Of a stretch of DNA of 64,000 nt, positions 1 to 10,490 are shown piece after piece. The notes beneath the pieces were generated by a model that was not told where the DNA came from, did no database searches, and worked only from the letters and a program-made list of their open reading frames with translations. This DNA comes from Lutibacter sp. B2 (lineage in GTDB: Bacteria; Bacillota; Clostridia; Peptostreptococcales; Thermotaleaceae), in the NCBI GenBank assembly GCA_015686845.1, contig JADPRS010000007.1:1-64000 (forward strand). The letters run 5' to 3'. The position numbers and the translations under genes are program-made. Each line of letters begins with the position of its first letter. Position 1 is the stretch's first letter.

Positions 1-400
1 TGTCTACAAGATTCATAAGTAACGTCTTAAGAACCTCAACAACCCCTTCTGGAGGCGTTACATTTTCAACTCCAGCTACCAATGTTAATGATACTGGGAA
101 TATAAAACTCGCCATAACTGCAACAAGTGCAGCTAAAAATGTTCCTACAAGGTAAAGTGTAATAATTGTCTTCATATTCGTTTTTTGACCACTACTATGT
201 TGAGAAATGGCAGCCATAACTAAAAAGAATACGAGTATTGGTGCAACAGCTTTTAATCCACCTACAAATAACGAACCCAAAATAACAATTGGTTTTGCAG
301 CATTGGGAATAGTAAGAGCTAAGATGATACCAACGATCAAACCTACGATGATACGCTTAACTAAGCTTATTTGATTCCATTTGTTAATTAAATTTTTCAT
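1..400 (-). CDS. sstT: Serine/threonine:Na+ symporter, 3' end beyond window
   Basis: The minus-strand frame is open from an ATG at 400 to the left edge, giving 133 codons of an N-terminus. An AGGAG lies 10 bases upstream of the start. The translation begins MKNLINKWNQISLVKRI and continues with several hydrophobic helices, including GLIVGIILALTIP, LFVGGLKAVAPILVFFLV and a NMKTIITLYLVGTFLAAL stretch. This is the pattern of the dicarboxylate/amino acid:cation symporter (DAACS) family, closest to SstT, which imports serine and threonine with sodium. It is divergent from deoD. SstT is favoured over GltP because of the short N-terminus and the AAISQHSSGQ segment; the substrate is inferred. Confidence 0.8.
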   Translation of the reverse strand, partial: MKNLINKWNQISLVKRIIVGLIVGIILALTIPNAAKPIVILGSLFVGGLKAVAPILVFFLVMAAISQHSSGQKTNMKTIITLYLVGTFLAALVAVMASFIFPVSLTLVAGVENVTPPEGVVEVLKTLLMNLVD

Positions 401-638
401 TGTCTTTTGCCTCCTATGATTTTAAAATAATTGCATTTCTCTTCTAAAAGTTATTCTAATAATAAATCATTTTTTTAGAAATTACAATACTTTTCCGTAA
501 ATTCGTTTGCACTTTATATACATTCGTTCATTACATAAGGACTTTTTTCCTTTTTATTGTTATATATGTATTATTTTTCACATATATATTGCATACATTT
601 TACATTTTCTTCAAATCACTTCATTTATCATCTTTCGT

Positions 639-685
639 ATAGTATACTATTAACTTTTTTCTATAATTAGTATACTATAGTATAC
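639..685. promoter_or_regulatory. Paired TAGTATACTA-type palindromes upstream of deoD
   Basis: A perfect 12-bp palindrome (atagtatactat, 639-650) and a perfect 16-bp palindrome (gtatactatagtatac, 670-685) lie in the sstT-deoD intergenic region. Their centres are about 33 bp apart, near three helical turns. The half-site TAGTATAC occurs three times. Such spaced dyads are typical operators for a dimeric repressor, and the TATACT/TATAGT elements may overlap a -10 box. The regulator is not known and none is encoded nearby. The rest of 401-735 shows only AT-rich sequence. Confidence 0.5.
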
Positions 686-735
686 ATATTCAAATAATGA
701 TACCAGCTAAATACTATAAATACGGAGGTTTTATT

Positions 736-1434
736 ATGAGTGTACATATTGGTGCAAAAAATGGAGAAATAGCAGAAACAATTTTATTACCAGGAGACCC
801 CTTGAGAGCAAAATTTATTGCAGAAAATTTTTTAGAAAATCCAAAATGCTATAATGAAATAAGAGGTATGTATGGTTTTACAGGAACATACAAAGGAAAA
901 AGAGTATCTGTTCAAGGAACAGGCATGGGCATTCCATCTATTTCAATATATGTAAATGAATTGATTACAAGCTATCATGTAAAAAATTTAATCAGAATTG
1001 GCACTTGTGGTTCATTGCAAGAAGATATTAAAATCCGAGATGTGGTTTTAGCAATGAGTGCTTCTACGGATTCAGCTATTAACAATGTTCGTTTTGGCGG
1101 TAGAAACTATGCTCCTACCGCAGATTTCAACCTATTTAAAAAAGCAGTAGCTATAGCGGAGTTGAAAGGAATCAATATAAAAGCTGGAAATGTTTTGACG
1201 AGTGATACGTTTTATAATGATAACCCTGATTCTTGGAAATATTGGGCGGAATTCGGTGTTTTAGCAGTTGAAATGGAAACTGCTGCACTCTATACACTCG
1301 CTTCTAAATTTGGTGTAAATGCATTATCAATTCTTACAATTAGTGATAGCTTAGTAACAGGAGAAGAAACTACCTCTGAAGAACGTCAAAAAACCTTCTC
1401 TCAAATGATTGAAATGGCATTAGAATTAGCTTAA
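736..1434 (+). CDS. deoD: Purine-nucleoside phosphorylase, hexameric DeoD type
   Basis: This enzyme cleaves purine (deoxy)ribonucleosides with phosphate to the free base and (deoxy)ribose-1-phosphate in the cytoplasm. The protein is 232 residues, normal for the trimeric/hexameric low-mass family. It has the phosphate-binding [11 protein letters not shown] near the N-terminus, GTCGSLQ in the middle, VEMETAALY for ribose binding, and SDSLVTGE with the expected catalytic Asp. The frame is open from 697, but the ATG at 736 has GGAGG (724-728) at good spacing and starts with the conserved [13 protein letters not shown], so 736 is chosen. It is a single-gene unit with palindromic candidate operators upstream and a strong terminator downstream. 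Confidence 0.95.
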   Translation: MSVHIGAKNGEIAETILLPGDPLRAKFIAENFLENPKCYNEIRGMYGFTGTYKGKRVSVQGTGMGIPSISIYVNELITSYHVKNLIRIGTCGSLQEDIKIRDVVLAMSASTDSAINNVRFGGRNYAPTADFNLFKKAVAIAELKGINIKAGNVLTSDTFYNDNPDSWKYWAEFGVLAVEMETAALYTLASKFGVNALSILTISDSLVTGEETTSEERQKTFSQMIEMALELA

Positions 1435-1440
1435 TACCAA

Positions 1441-1482
1441 AAAGACAGCATCTACTAAAAATTAGTAGATGCTGTCTTTTTT
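1441..1482. terminator. Bidirectional terminator between deoD and the glycosidase gene
   Basis: A perfect 17-bp stem (1441-1457 with 1463-1479) encloses a 5-base loop. It has a T-run on the plus side and an A-run in the arm on the other side. It lies between convergent genes and overlaps the stop of the minus-strand gene. Confidence 0.9.
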
Positions 1483-2527
1483 AAGGCAATATAACAATAT
1501 TATTTACTACAGGTCTTTCTCTTCCATCAGAAGGCTTATTTAATATTTTGCCATCATAATACATCGCACTAGAACCGCCACCATCTAAATTATATGCATC
1601 TTTTACACCTAGTTCCAATAACTTATCTTGTAGTCTCTCTAATGTAATACCAACACTCCAATTTCCTTTTCTTCCATCTATTACAATCATAATCAAGTCA
1701 TCATTCGCATATTTACCAATAATCGTTCTAGGCTGATTTGTCTTTTTCCATTTAGTTGGAATTTTTATTTTCTTACTATCTTTTAATAGCACTGGCAAGA
1801 AACTTACACCTTGATAGGGGTCAAGATTCATAATATCCGCTTCTGTATGTGGTACATTTCCAATCACTTGTCCCTTTTTATTTGTTCCAACAAAAAACAG
1901 ATCCCCTGGATAACCATTAAATGGTTCTATTAATTTCCCATTTATTACTGTATTCCCTATCAACTGAGCATAGGATTTACCATTTCTTTTCTCTGTATAG
2001 AATCCGCCTCCATTAATAGCAAGAATAGCATTTGTTCTTTTGGCTGCTTTTGATGTTATTTCTAATTCTCCAAGCTGATCTTTTCCTAATACTACTTTAA
2101 ATGCAGTCGGATCAAATAGTTTTATTTTTGCAATATACCCTCTATAGCCTAACTCTGCTAACTTAAAAATCTTAATTTCTGTACGATCACTAACATGGGT
2201 TTTTACTGCTGGACCTAGCATTTTTAATATTTTCTGTTCATAAATATCATCAGATAACATTCTTTGTGTATCACTAAGTTTTGACAATTCGTTTATTTGT
2301 TCATCTTGCTCGTTAAAAACTGCTTTTTGATTTTCTATAACCATTCCCATGTTTACAATACAATCTTCTAAGCCATCTACTTCTTCATATAGTTTTTCTA
2401 CTTTTTCTTCAATCCTATTTGTTGAAAATTTTAACCATTGACTATCATGTTTAAAGTCTGAACTAACAAGAAACAAACCGATAAATGGTGCAATCAAAAA
2501 GAATATAAATATATTAATTCTGACCAT
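1481..2527 (-). CDS. Membrane-anchored phosphodiester glycosidase (NAGPA domain)
   Basis: The 348-residue protein has a single N-terminal membrane segment (about residues 4-22), a charged coiled-coil-like stretch (about 30-75) and a C-terminal NAGPA/phosphodiester-glycosidase domain. Family marks are AILAINGGGFY, GNTVINGKLI, PRTIIGKYANDDLIMIVIDGR and the terminal LDGGGSSAMYYDG. Members remove sugars linked through phosphodiesters or act on envelope polymers; the substrate here is unknown. The domain should lie outside the membrane. The start has AAAGGAGG at good spacing and overlaps the upstream gene by 14 bases, so the pair is probably translationally coupled. Confidence 0.8.
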   Translation of the reverse strand: MVRINIFIFFLIAPFIGLFLVSSDFKHDSQWLKFSTNRIEEKVEKLYEEVDGLEDCIVNMGMVIENQKAVFNEQDEQINELSKLSDTQRMLSDDIYEQKILKMLGPAVKTHVSDRTEIKIFKLAELGYRGYIAKIKLFDPTAFKVVLGKDQLGELEITSKAAKRTNAILAINGGGFYTEKRNGKSYAQLIGNTVINGKLIEPFNGYPGDLFFVGTNKKGQVIGNVPHTEADIMNLDPYQGVSFLPVLLKDSKKIKIPTKWKKTNQPRTIIGKYANDDLIMIVIDGRKGNWSVGITLERLQDKLLELGVKDAYNLDGGGSSAMYYDGKILNKPSDGRERPVVNNIVILP

Positions 2528-2930
2528 TTGGTGCCTCCTTTAGTATTTTTAAACTTTTTTCTAATGTTCCCAATTGGTTATCTAAAGCCTTCAATTTTTC
2601 ATCGATTTTTTCTTGGACAATTGTAGAACCAGCAATCGTATCATCTGTATTATCAATACTATTTTTTAAATTTCTTATCTCATTACTAAGCAATTCAATT
2701 TTTCCACTTAATGCTTGAATATTCAATGCATTTTCTTGTTGAACATTTTTTATAGATCTATCAATATAGTTTTTAGAATAGGTGTATCCATAATATACTA
2801 CCGTACTCCAAATCCCTACACTTATACAAAGAATCAACACATTAATCCATATTTTATTTTTTTTCTTCGTTGTTCTTTTTACATGTTCTTCTTCTTGTAT
2901 AATTTCTTCTAATGTACTATTTTTTCCCAT
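2514..2930 (-). CDS. Small single-pass membrane coiled-coil protein
   Basis: No family was recognised. From the ATG at 2930, which is preceded by AAAGGA, the product has 138 residues. It has an acidic/basic cytoplasmic N-terminus (MGKNSTLEEIIQEEEHV, then KRTTKKKNK), one membrane segment (IWINVLILCISVGIWSTVVYY) and a heptad-rich extracellular coiled coil to the C-terminus. It overlaps the start of the NAGPA-domain gene, which also has a coiled coil after its membrane segment. The two proteins may pair through these helices; that is inference. The open frame extends to 2984 but without a ribosome site there. Confidence 0.7.
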   Translation of the reverse strand: MGKNSTLEEIIQEEEHVKRTTKKKNKIWINVLILCISVGIWSTVVYYGYTYSKNYIDRSIKNVQQENALNIQALSGKIELLSNEIRNLKNSIDNTDDTIAGSTIVQEKIDEKLKALDNQLGTLEKSLKILKEAPNGQN

Positions 2931-3010
2931 AATCTCATCCTTTCTGATATTATTCCCATAAAAATATGCTAACTTAAATGTCAAGATTTATCAAGAAGAA
3001 TAAATTAACA

Positions 3011-3050
3011 TAATAATAAACCACCGATTTTCATCGGCGGTTTGTTATTA
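3011..3050 (-). terminator. Terminator of the chemoreceptor gene
   Basis: A long imperfect stem centred on accaccgat/atcggcggt (core 3018-3043, extended pairing 3011-3050) lies just after the chemoreceptor stop at 3048. A T-rich tract follows on the minus strand. Confidence 0.7.
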
Positions 3051-5015
3051 TATATTAAATTTTTGTATAGATTTTTGTAGTTCATTAGAAAGATTTGCAA
3101 GTTGTTCTGATGATGCTGAAATCTCTTCTATGGCAGCTGTTTGCTCTTCTGTAGAAGCGGCTACTTCTTCCGTTCCAGCAGCATTTTCCTGTGTGACACT
3201 GGCAATATTTTCAATATTTTCACCTACTGCTGCTGAATTCTTAATTAAATTTTTACATTCAAATGTAACTTCTTTTATATTGTTAGTAACATTTCCAACG
3301 GATTCTTTTATATGATCAAATACATTTACCGTTTGCTTAACAGCAGATTCTTGCTCACCTAGAATAACATTTGCCCTACCCATTTCTTTAACAGCTTTTT
3401 CTACCCCATTTTGTATTTCAGTTATAAGTTCACTTATATTTTGAGTTGACTTACTTGATTCTTCAGCTAACTTTCTTACTTCGTCAGCAACAACAGCAAA
3501 GCCTCTTCCCTGTTCTCCAGCTCTTGCTGCTTCGATGGCTGCATTCAGTGCAAGTAAATTGGTTTGTTCTGCAATGCTGCTTATTAGCTCTACTATCTGC
3601 CCAATTTGTTGTGATTTTTCTGATAGTGCAAATATTTCATTCCCAACATTCTCAGCTGATTGTTTATTTTCTAATGTCTTCTTCTTTTGATATTCTACTA
3701 TTTGAATTCCTGAATCTACCGTTTCCATTGCATTGATTGTAAGCTTTTCTGCGTTATTAATATTCTCTGATATCTTAGAAACGCCTTCTATTAATTCATT
3801 TACCATAGTGCTTCCATTCTGTGTAGCTTCAGCCTGTTCTGAAGCACCTCTCGCCATCTCTGATATAGTCTCTGCCACTTGTTCTGAAACTCTGCCAGCT
3901 TCCTGCGTTGAAGTTAACATTTGATCTGATGTGGATGCTACTGTCATGCCCATCTCATTCATCTCTGTTAATAATGCTCTCATATTTTCAATCATATGAT
4001 TAAAATTATTAGCAAGAATTCCGATCTCATCATCACTATTTACATCGACTTTAACCTTAAGGTTTCCTGAAGCTACTTCCTTTGTAATATCAGCCATCTT
4101 TAAAATAGGTTTTACAGCTCTATGAACGAGTACATATATGATCATCCCAATTATAATGATCATGATAAATCCAATCATAGCCATCATATTTCTAAAATTT
4201 GACACACCCTGAGATAATTCACTGTAGTTAGTCGTCATTGCTATAGACCATCCAGTAGAATTAACAGGCGCATAGGCTGCTATTTTTTCTTCACCTTCAA
4301 ACTCATAATTCTCTACATCTTTTTCGCCATTGACCATTTTTTTAGTAAGTTCTATTTGAGAATCGTTTCCTTTTTCTAATGCATTATATTTAAAAATCAT
4401 TTCTTCTTTAGGGTGCGCTATCACCAAACCTTCTTTGTCAACCATATAGGCATATCCATTTTCCCCCAGCTTTTCAGCGTTTACAAGTTCGGTTATAGTA
4501 GATAAATTTATGGTTCCTCCAATCAATCCATAAACTTTTCCCTGTTCATCTTTAATCGGTGCTGCAACTACAAAAATAGGCTTTCCTGTAGATTTTGATA
4601 TGACTGATTCTGAAACAACGGTTTGTCCATTCATAACCTTAGGAAAATAGTCTCTATCACTAATATTTCCATTTTTTTCGTTAGTACTTAAATACTGTCC
4701 ATCTATACCACAAATAATTATATCTTCAAACACCTTAAACCCATGTTCATTATTAGAAATAACATTTTTAAGACCTTGAACATCTATATTCTTTACTGCA
4801 TCTACAGAAGCAAGCAAGCACATTTGATCTTTATACTTATCAATCCCACCATCTATATCCTTTACTAATTTTGCAACCTTACTCTGAGTAATCTCTTCTA
4901 CACCCTCAATAATTATTCCTTTGGCCTGAAAATATGCGACCCATGATAATATTATAATTCCGATTGTGGCCAACACTACTACGGGTATTGTTATTTTGTT
5001 TTTTAAGCTTTTCAA
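3048..5015 (-). CDS. Methyl-accepting chemotaxis protein, Cache-HAMP-MCP
   Basis: This 655-residue transmembrane chemoreceptor has TM1 (about 8-30), a large extracellular double-Cache sensor (about 35-270, with [12 protein letters not shown] and [14 protein letters not shown] typical of dCache_1), TM2 (about 276-298), HAMP, and a cytoplasmic signalling domain. The hairpin tip has [20 protein letters not shown] and [16 protein letters not shown], which bind CheA/CheW. The start is TTG (5013-5015) with GGGAGG seven bases upstream. The ligand cannot be read from sequence, although dCache receptors often bind amino acids or organic acids. It is a single-gene unit, and no other che genes are in the window. 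Confidence 0.93.
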   Translation of the reverse strand: MKSLKNKITIPVVVLATIGIIILSWVAYFQAKGIIIEGVEEITQSKVAKLVKDIDGGIDKYKDQMCLLASVDAVKNIDVQGLKNVISNNEHGFKVFEDIIICGIDGQYLSTNEKNGNISDRDYFPKVMNGQTVVSESVISKSTGKPIFVVAAPIKDEQGKVYGLIGGTINLSTITELVNAEKLGENGYAYMVDKEGLVIAHPKEEMIFKYNALEKGNDSQIELTKKMVNGEKDVENYEFEGEEKIAAYAPVNSTGWSIAMTTNYSELSQGVSNFRNMMAMIGFIMIIIIGMIIYVLVHRAVKPILKMADITKEVASGNLKVKVDVNSDDEIGILANNFNHMIENMRALLTEMNEMGMTVASTSDQMLTSTQEAGRVSEQVAETISEMARGASEQAEATQNGSTMVNELIEGVSKISENINNAEKLTINAMETVDSGIQIVEYQKKKTLENKQSAENVGNEIFALSEKSQQIGQIVELISSIAEQTNLLALNAAIEAARAGEQGRGFAVVADEVRKLAEESSKSTQNISELITEIQNGVEKAVKEMGRANVILGEQESAVKQTVNVFDHIKESVGNVTNNIKEVTFECKNLIKNSAAVGENIENIASVTQENAAGTEEVAASTEEQTAAIEEISASSEQLANLSNELQKSIQKFNI

Positions 5016-5151
5016 GATATTTCCTCCCTTATACTATGTTCTTATTCTGCTTTAATGGTAACTTTCGACGTTTTTTATTAATTTCCTTCTTTACTATCCT
5101 TTTTTCTATAAATTTCCACATTATATTCTGTTTTTTTCATTGTTTTATAGT

Positions 5152-5180
5152 CAAAAAAAATGTCGGAATAAATCCGACAT
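5152..5180 (-). terminator. Terminator of the thioesterase gene
   Basis: A 7-8 bp stem (tgtcgga 5161-5167 with tccgaca 5173-5179) is followed on the minus strand by eight Ts (5153-5160). It lies directly after the thioesterase stop at 5188. Confidence 0.88.
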
Positions 5181-5187
5181 GAAGGTA

Positions 5188-5613
5188 TTAAAAGTTCTTA
5201 TTTTTTAATTTCTCTGCTCTCTTATTTGCCCGTTTTAATAATGATTCCTTACTTACTATGATCCTTTCATGGATTCCTTTACCTATAATACCCACTTCAT
5301 CAAATGCAGTCATATCTAGAATCATCTTAGTTCCATCATAACTCCTTATTTCAACTTTTACACTTACCGTTTCTCCTAAAATTGTAGGTTTTTCATGTAC
5401 TATTTTCACCATTTTACCTACTGTTATTAATCCTTCTGGAAGTTTATCATCTATTAATTTTGCTGAAGCTTCAATCATTAAGGCAACTAGACTTGGCGTT
5501 GCAAATAATTTTTTTAATTTACCACTGCCATAATTTAATGCTGTGTCTTCCTCTTCAACCTTCTTCTGAATAGTTAAGTGGCTATTCACTTCAATTTTAG
5601 GAATCTCCAACAT
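5188..5613 (-). CDS. Hotdog-fold thioesterase, FlK-like
   Basis: The 141-residue protein resembles the fluoroacetyl-CoA-thioesterase-like hotdog family, small acyl-CoA thioesterases of the cytoplasm. It shows a substrate-site segment ATPSLVALMIEASAKLI with the helix of the hotdog, then VGKMVKIVHEKPTILGETVSVKVE and FDEVGIIGKGIHERIIV. The C-terminus is lysine-rich. In FlK the catalytic residues are Thr, Glu and His; TPSLV, E in IEAS and H in GIHER fit this order. The substrate is unknown. The gene stands alone with its own terminator and a GGTGG ribosome site. Confidence 0.72.
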   Translation of the reverse strand: MLEIPKIEVNSHLTIQKKVEEEDTALNYGSGKLKKLFATPSLVALMIEASAKLIDDKLPEGLITVGKMVKIVHEKPTILGETVSVKVEIRSYDGTKMILDMTAFDEVGIIGKGIHERIIVSKESLLKRANKRAEKLKNKNF

Positions 5614-5758
5614 ACTACCACCTCTACTTTCATATAATATAATTTTATATTATATATGTACCCCATACTACTCCACTTATTCACAAAAACTATGATGTTT
5701 CCTTTGAAACATTTCCCATTTCTCATAATTAAAAAGGATGATCATAGTTTTGTGCTTC

Positions 5759-7135
5759 TCATTTAGTAGTATTTATAGATATTTTTTTATCCTCATCACA
5801 TACAATCATCTTATCTACATTACCAACAACCGTTTTCAATTTTACGTTTGCCCCCCAAAGTGTTGCAAGATGTTTTAATGTCTCATACGCATAATTTACT
5901 TCTAATTCTCTGCCATCATATTCATGAGATAATAAAATAGTTTGATTTTGGGGCGATACTTCTAAAACTTCAATAACCGGAAGTGACCCCATCCCAATAT
6001 TATTTGCAATGGTATTTCTTATTTCTTTCCAGCCTTGATGATCTGCTACTTCTTCTACTACATAATCTTTTCTCATATTTTTATACGTAAAAAGATTCAT
6101 CTCATTGCACAATTCTTCCGTAAGATATTTTCTAATAAAAGATTCATCTCTTTCTAATTTCCGAACTTCAAAGATCTTATCTATTCCATATCTTTTTTCA
6201 ATATCTTCAAAGATCTTAAATCCCATATAATATGGATTCAGTCCTCCTAAAAATGGTCTTATCACTTGATTATGTCGGCTTAAAAATTCTATATGCATAT
6301 CTTGCGGTAATTCTAATTTATTTAAAATCTTATAGTGCCAATAACTTGCCCAGCCCTCATTCATTACCTTTGTTTCAATCTGGGGAATAAAATATTTAGT
6401 TTCTTCTATTACAATTCTCACTATATCCTTTTCCCATTCTTCTAATTTTCCATAGGTTGCTACAAACTCCATTATATCGTCCGTAGGCTCAAGTGGTATT
6501 TTATTTAAATCAGGAAATAGTCTATCCTTTTTCTCATCTAAACAACTTGTAGGTTTTATCTCAGCATAATATTTTTCAAGGATTCTTTTCTTTTGCTGCT
6601 CATGTGATAGTTTCTTATTTCCAATCACTCTTGATGTCTGAAAACTTAATGCATGTGCTGCATCTAATATTCTCTCTACCCTATCATATCCAATACTAGG
6701 ATCTTGAATATATGCTCTAATCCTATCTGCATGGTTTTTAAACATTTCAACTGTATAATCTGCATTTGTTCCTTCTGCAAATAATCTATTATTCTTAAAA
6801 AAATCATTGTGCCCATATACATGAGCCATAGTAAGAATTTGCAATAGAAAAGTATTATCTCTCATAAGATAACCAATACACGGATTAGAGTTAATAACCA
6901 TTTCATAAGGTAAACCTTCCAAATTATACTTATATAACATTTTTTTCTTTTCATAAGCCTTACCATAACTCCAATGTGGATAGTGAGAAGGCATTCCAAT
7001 GTAAGATTCATAACAAATCATATCTTCATAACAACAAAGTTCAAAGTCCTGGGGATAACAATCAAGCCCCTCCTCTTTTACAATCTCCTCTATTTTATCA
7101 TTCCATTTTTTTAAATCCTTCAAGGTATATTCCAT
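5759..7135 (-). CDS. spoVR: SpoVR family protein
   Basis: The 458-residue protein matches the SpoVR family (stage V sporulation protein R), involved in spore cortex formation in Bacillus and widely co-transcribed with prkA and yhbH. Family marks are YPQDFELCCYEDMICYESYIGMPSHYPHWSYGK split over the N-terminus, MAHVYGHNDFFKNN, MNEGWASYWHYKI and GLNPYYMGFKIFEDIE. The His/Glu pattern (HxxxHxDF, EGWASYWH) suggests a metal site, but its reaction is unknown. It is the last gene of prkA-yhbH-spoVR, starting 12 bases after yhbH with a weak GGAA site. Confidence 0.92.
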   Translation of the reverse strand: MEYTLKDLKKWNDKIEEIVKEEGLDCYPQDFELCCYEDMICYESYIGMPSHYPHWSYGKAYEKKKMLYKYNLEGLPYEMVINSNPCIGYLMRDNTFLLQILTMAHVYGHNDFFKNNRLFAEGTNADYTVEMFKNHADRIRAYIQDPSIGYDRVERILDAAHALSFQTSRVIGNKKLSHEQQKKRILEKYYAEIKPTSCLDEKKDRLFPDLNKIPLEPTDDIMEFVATYGKLEEWEKDIVRIVIEETKYFIPQIETKVMNEGWASYWHYKILNKLELPQDMHIEFLSRHNQVIRPFLGGLNPYYMGFKIFEDIEKRYGIDKIFEVRKLERDESFIRKYLTEELCNEMNLFTYKNMRKDYVVEEVADHQGWKEIRNTIANNIGMGSLPVIEVLEVSPQNQTILLSHEYDGRELEVNYAYETLKHLATLWGANVKLKTVVGNVDKMIVCDEDKKISINTTK

Positions 7136-7147
7136 AATGCAATTTTG

Positions 7148-8335
7148 TCATTCCTTACCCTCATCTTCTTTATCTAATAATTCTTTAAGTGCAGGAACAA
7201 CATCCTCCTTTCTGGATATAGATACTACTGAGAAATTTTTATATTTAACTTTTAAGTCAAATTCTTTTCTAATTGTGCTTTTCCTTAGATAAGAAGAATA
7301 CCTATGTTTTATTTCTCCATATCCAAAAAGATTGCATGTTTCACATAATTTTTTTGCAAGTTCTACCGTTTTTTGATTGTCCTCTGACCAGTTGTCTCCA
7401 TCACTGCAATGAAATGCATAAACATTCCACACTGCTGGATTATAGCTTTTTTCAATAATATCTAAAGCTTTTTGATAACCACTACTAATATAAGTTCCCC
7501 CAGATTCCCCTTTATGAAAAAATTCCATCTCATTCACTTCTTTCGCTACTGTAGAATGAGCTACAAATACGACTTCAACATGAACATACTTTAATCTTAC
7601 AAACTGATACAACAAGAAATAAAAACTTCTAGCAAGGTATTTTTTGGTCATATCCATAGATCCAGAAGTATCCATTATACAAATAACGACCGCATTGCTT
7701 TCTCGTCTTACATCTTCTCTTACACGAAAATACCTTAAATCATCTTCTTTAAAAGGAAATCTTTCTTTCTCTGTTCTGTAATCTTCCCCTTTTTCTACTT
7801 CGCCTCTTTCATGTGCTTTTTCTCTTTTGATCTTCTCTATTACAGATTTCTTTTTTGCAAGCCTTGGTCTAATTCCTTTTCTCTGATAGCCCAATCTTTT
7901 AAAGTTTTTTTCCGTTTCTATCTCATTAAATTTTTTCCTCTCCATAAATGGTAAATTTAAGTCTTCAAATAAATAACTTATTAACTCTTCAATGGTAATC
8001 TCTGTCTCGTAAATATCTTCTCCCTCTTCATTTCCTGCTCCATCCGGTCCTTTCCCTTTCTCTATTTCTTCACTACCTATTTTATCTCCACGCTTTTCAC
8101 TTCCATCTCCTGAACCCGTTCCCGTTTTATTTTTTCCATATATAAACTTATATTCTTTAATTCCCTTTATGGGTATTTTGATTTTTTTATCTTTACTCTG
8201 TCCGATAATACTCTCTTCAGCAATAAGATCACCAATATTTTTTTTTATGGAATCCTCAACCAGTTCTTTATGCCTTCTTCGATCTTCTGCTGCTCTATCT
8301 CTTCCTTTACTATCAAATTCTCTAAATATTGCCAC
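7148..8335 (-). CDS. yhbH: YhbH/DUF444 sporulation protein with VWA-like domain
   Basis: The product is a DUF444 (YeaH/YhbH) protein. Its N-terminus ([21 protein letters not shown]) is typical, followed by a charged, glycine-rich linker. The C-terminal half holds a von Willebrand A-like fold with an intact MIDAS motif ([11 protein letters not shown]). The open frame begins at 8383, but GTG at 8333-8335 has GGAGG seven bases upstream and gives the family N-terminus, so it is chosen (395 residues). It lies between prkA and spoVR. In Bacillus this gene is needed for normal sporulation; it probably works with the PrkA kinase. Confidence 0.92.
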   Translation of the reverse strand: MAIFREFDSKGRDRAAEDRRRHKELVEDSIKKNIGDLIAEESIIGQSKDKKIKIPIKGIKEYKFIYGKNKTGTGSGDGSEKRGDKIGSEEIEKGKGPDGAGNEEGEDIYETEITIEELISYLFEDLNLPFMERKKFNEIETEKNFKRLGYQRKGIRPRLAKKKSVIEKIKREKAHERGEVEKGEDYRTEKERFPFKEDDLRYFRVREDVRRESNAVVICIMDTSGSMDMTKKYLARSFYFLLYQFVRLKYVHVEVVFVAHSTVAKEVNEMEFFHKGESGGTYISSGYQKALDIIEKSYNPAVWNVYAFHCSDGDNWSEDNQKTVELAKKLCETCNLFGYGEIKHRYSSYLRKSTIRKEFDLKVKYKNFSVVSISRKEDVVPALKELLDKEDEGKE

Positions 8336-8354
8336 AATTACACCTCCGTATATA

Positions 8355-10277
8355 TTAATCTTTCCATAGATTATTGGCAGCATATTTGAGAATCACATTA
8401 CAACAGTGGTCACAATATCCGTTTTTCTTCATCTCTTCTACCATCATGTCATATTTTTCATTTTGATCCTTATCTCTCACTTTAGTACGAGTAATAACTC
8501 TACTTAACTCTTTTACAGAAGTCATTAACTTTTTCTCTATTGCCTCTTTTAATGGTTCATAGCATGAATAATCAATTTTACTTCCTTTTCTCATCAAATA
8601 AAACATATACGCTGTAACATCTTGCCTAAAACCACGAGCTGAGGTTTGGGTAATTCCTAGCTGTTCTTCAATAGATCTTAAGAACTTTTCATCTGGTTCT
8701 AACTCTTCACCCGTACTGCTATCCTTTATTTTGGTTTTATTTACGTAAGCTTCCGCATGATCTAAATAATTATTAAATAAATCTTCTGCTTGTTCTTTAT
8801 ATCCATGTATAAATGCTTTTGTCACTTCTTTCTCTAATATTTTATGATATTCTTTTTTTATAGAATCCATTAAGAAATTTAAATATTTTTTCTTATCTTC
8901 ATCTCTAATGGATAATTCTTTAACTGCTTTTATCAATGTTTCTAATACACTAATAGGATTCATACAATTATGTTCCGAATCTGCCATTGCAGTATCTAGC
9001 ACTTTCATTATAAATCTTGTTGATATACCCGTCATTCCTTCTCTGGATGCTTCTTCTTTAATTTCTGATATATCTACTTTTTTTGTTGCACCTTTTTCTA
9101 CAATATCCTCTCCATTATAAATCTTTAATTTTGTAATAGGATCTACTTTATTAGAAGGCGCTAATCTTGTAAGTATTGCAAACATAGAAGCTATTTCTAT
9201 TGTATGTGGTGCAATATGGGCATTAAATTTACTCTGTTTTAAAATTTTATCATATATTTTAATTTCTTCATTTAATTCTAAGCAATAAGGAACTTCAATC
9301 TTAACAATTCTATCTAGAATTGCCTCATTTGTATGGTCTGACTTAAATTTATTCCATTCGGCCTCATTAGAATGAGCTAAAATAATCCCATCAAAGTAAA
9401 TCATAGAACCTTTACCGGGAGATGGAATATTCTTTTCTTGTGTTGCTGTAATCATTGTATGAAGATATTCCACTTCATTTTTAAATACCTCTATAAATTC
9501 TACGATTCCTCTATTTCCAACATTAAAAGCCCCATTTAATGCCATTACTCTTGGGTCATCTTCTGGATATAAATCTAATTTAGATATATCTACAGAACCT
9601 ATTAATACAGAAGTATCTTGATTATTTGGGTCAACCGGTGGAACTACGCCTATACCTTTTCTTGAACGAATACTAAAATCTACAGTCTCCACAGGCATTT
9701 TCTCAAACTCACCATTATATTCATTTTTTAATCTATATCTACAAATTGGACATAAATCGCCTTCAATTTTCACTCCTAATAACTCTTCAAATTCCCCTCT
9801 AAGGTGCTTCGGTACTAAATGAAGTGGTTCTTCCCTCATTGGACATCCTTTGATTGAATATATAGATGGTCCCATCTCTAAAGCTTCTTTTAATTTTTCC
9901 ATTAAAGATGATTTTCCTGCCCCTACAGGTCCCACAAGATAAATTACCTGACGGGATTCTTCACCCTTCATAGCTGCTGTCTTGAAATATCTTACAATTT
10001 TCATTAACGTTTTATCAATACCAAAAAATTCATTTTTCAAAAAATCATACTTCTTTAGAACGTCATTCCCATAAATCTTTCTTAGTCTAGGGTTTTCCTC
10101 CGTATTGATTACTTCTACCCCTTTATTCATAATTATTTCATACATTCTTTGGTGTGCTAACATGCATAAAGATGGATTTTCTTTCAGTATGTTAAGATAC
10201 TCTAAAAATGTTCCTTCAAAGCCATGTTTCTTTCTCTCTTGTCTATCCTTGTTTATTAATTCTGAAAATTGCATCAT
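8355..10277 (-). CDS. prkA: PrkA serine protein kinase (AAA+)
   Basis: The 640-residue PrkA has an N-terminal AAA+ ATPase with Walker [15 protein letters not shown] near residue 115 and a C-terminal PrkA kinase-like region. A cysteine-bearing insert (KGCPMREEP, later [10 protein letters not shown]) and a C-terminal GYCDHCC may bind metal. PrkA is a serine kinase (also reported as an AAA+ protease in Bacillus) that affects sporulation through the late mother-cell programme. The start MMQFSELI has GGAGG 12 bases upstream. It is the first gene of prkA-yhbH-spoVR, with 19 bases to yhbH, and is divergent from spoVAF. Confidence 0.95.
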   Translation of the reverse strand: MMQFSELINKDRQERKKHGFEGTFLEYLNILKENPSLCMLAHQRMYEIIMNKGVEVINTEENPRLRKIYGNDVLKKYDFLKNEFFGIDKTLMKIVRYFKTAAMKGEESRQVIYLVGPVGAGKSSLMEKLKEALEMGPSIYSIKGCPMREEPLHLVPKHLRGEFEELLGVKIEGDLCPICRYRLKNEYNGEFEKMPVETVDFSIRSRKGIGVVPPVDPNNQDTSVLIGSVDISKLDLYPEDDPRVMALNGAFNVGNRGIVEFIEVFKNEVEYLHTMITATQEKNIPSPGKGSMIYFDGIILAHSNEAEWNKFKSDHTNEAILDRIVKIEVPYCLELNEEIKIYDKILKQSKFNAHIAPHTIEIASMFAILTRLAPSNKVDPITKLKIYNGEDIVEKGATKKVDISEIKEEASREGMTGISTRFIMKVLDTAMADSEHNCMNPISVLETLIKAVKELSIRDEDKKKYLNFLMDSIKKEYHKILEKEVTKAFIHGYKEQAEDLFNNYLDHAEAYVNKTKIKDSSTGEELEPDEKFLRSIEEQLGITQTSARGFRQDVTAYMFYLMRKGSKIDYSCYEPLKEAIEKKLMTSVKELSRVITRTKVRDKDQNEKYDMMVEEMKKNGYCDHCCNVILKYAANNLWKD

Positions 10278-10490
10278 AATCTTTGAAACCCTCCTTTATT
10301 ATAGAAACACATATTAATTATTTTTTATATAATAGGTTTACACTATATGTATGTTTTAAATTCACAAAAAAGACATGTTTAATTTCCTTTCTAACAGATC
10401 AATAAATCTTCAAGTTTCTATATTGCTAAATTAAATAACAAATAAAAGTACTACCTTTTGGATAAAATAAACTCAAAAGGAGGTTATGCC

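Noticed and set aside
3446-3736. Plus-strand open frame inside the chemoreceptor gene
   Set aside because: Antisense shadow of a well-supported gene; low-complexity translation and no ribosome site.
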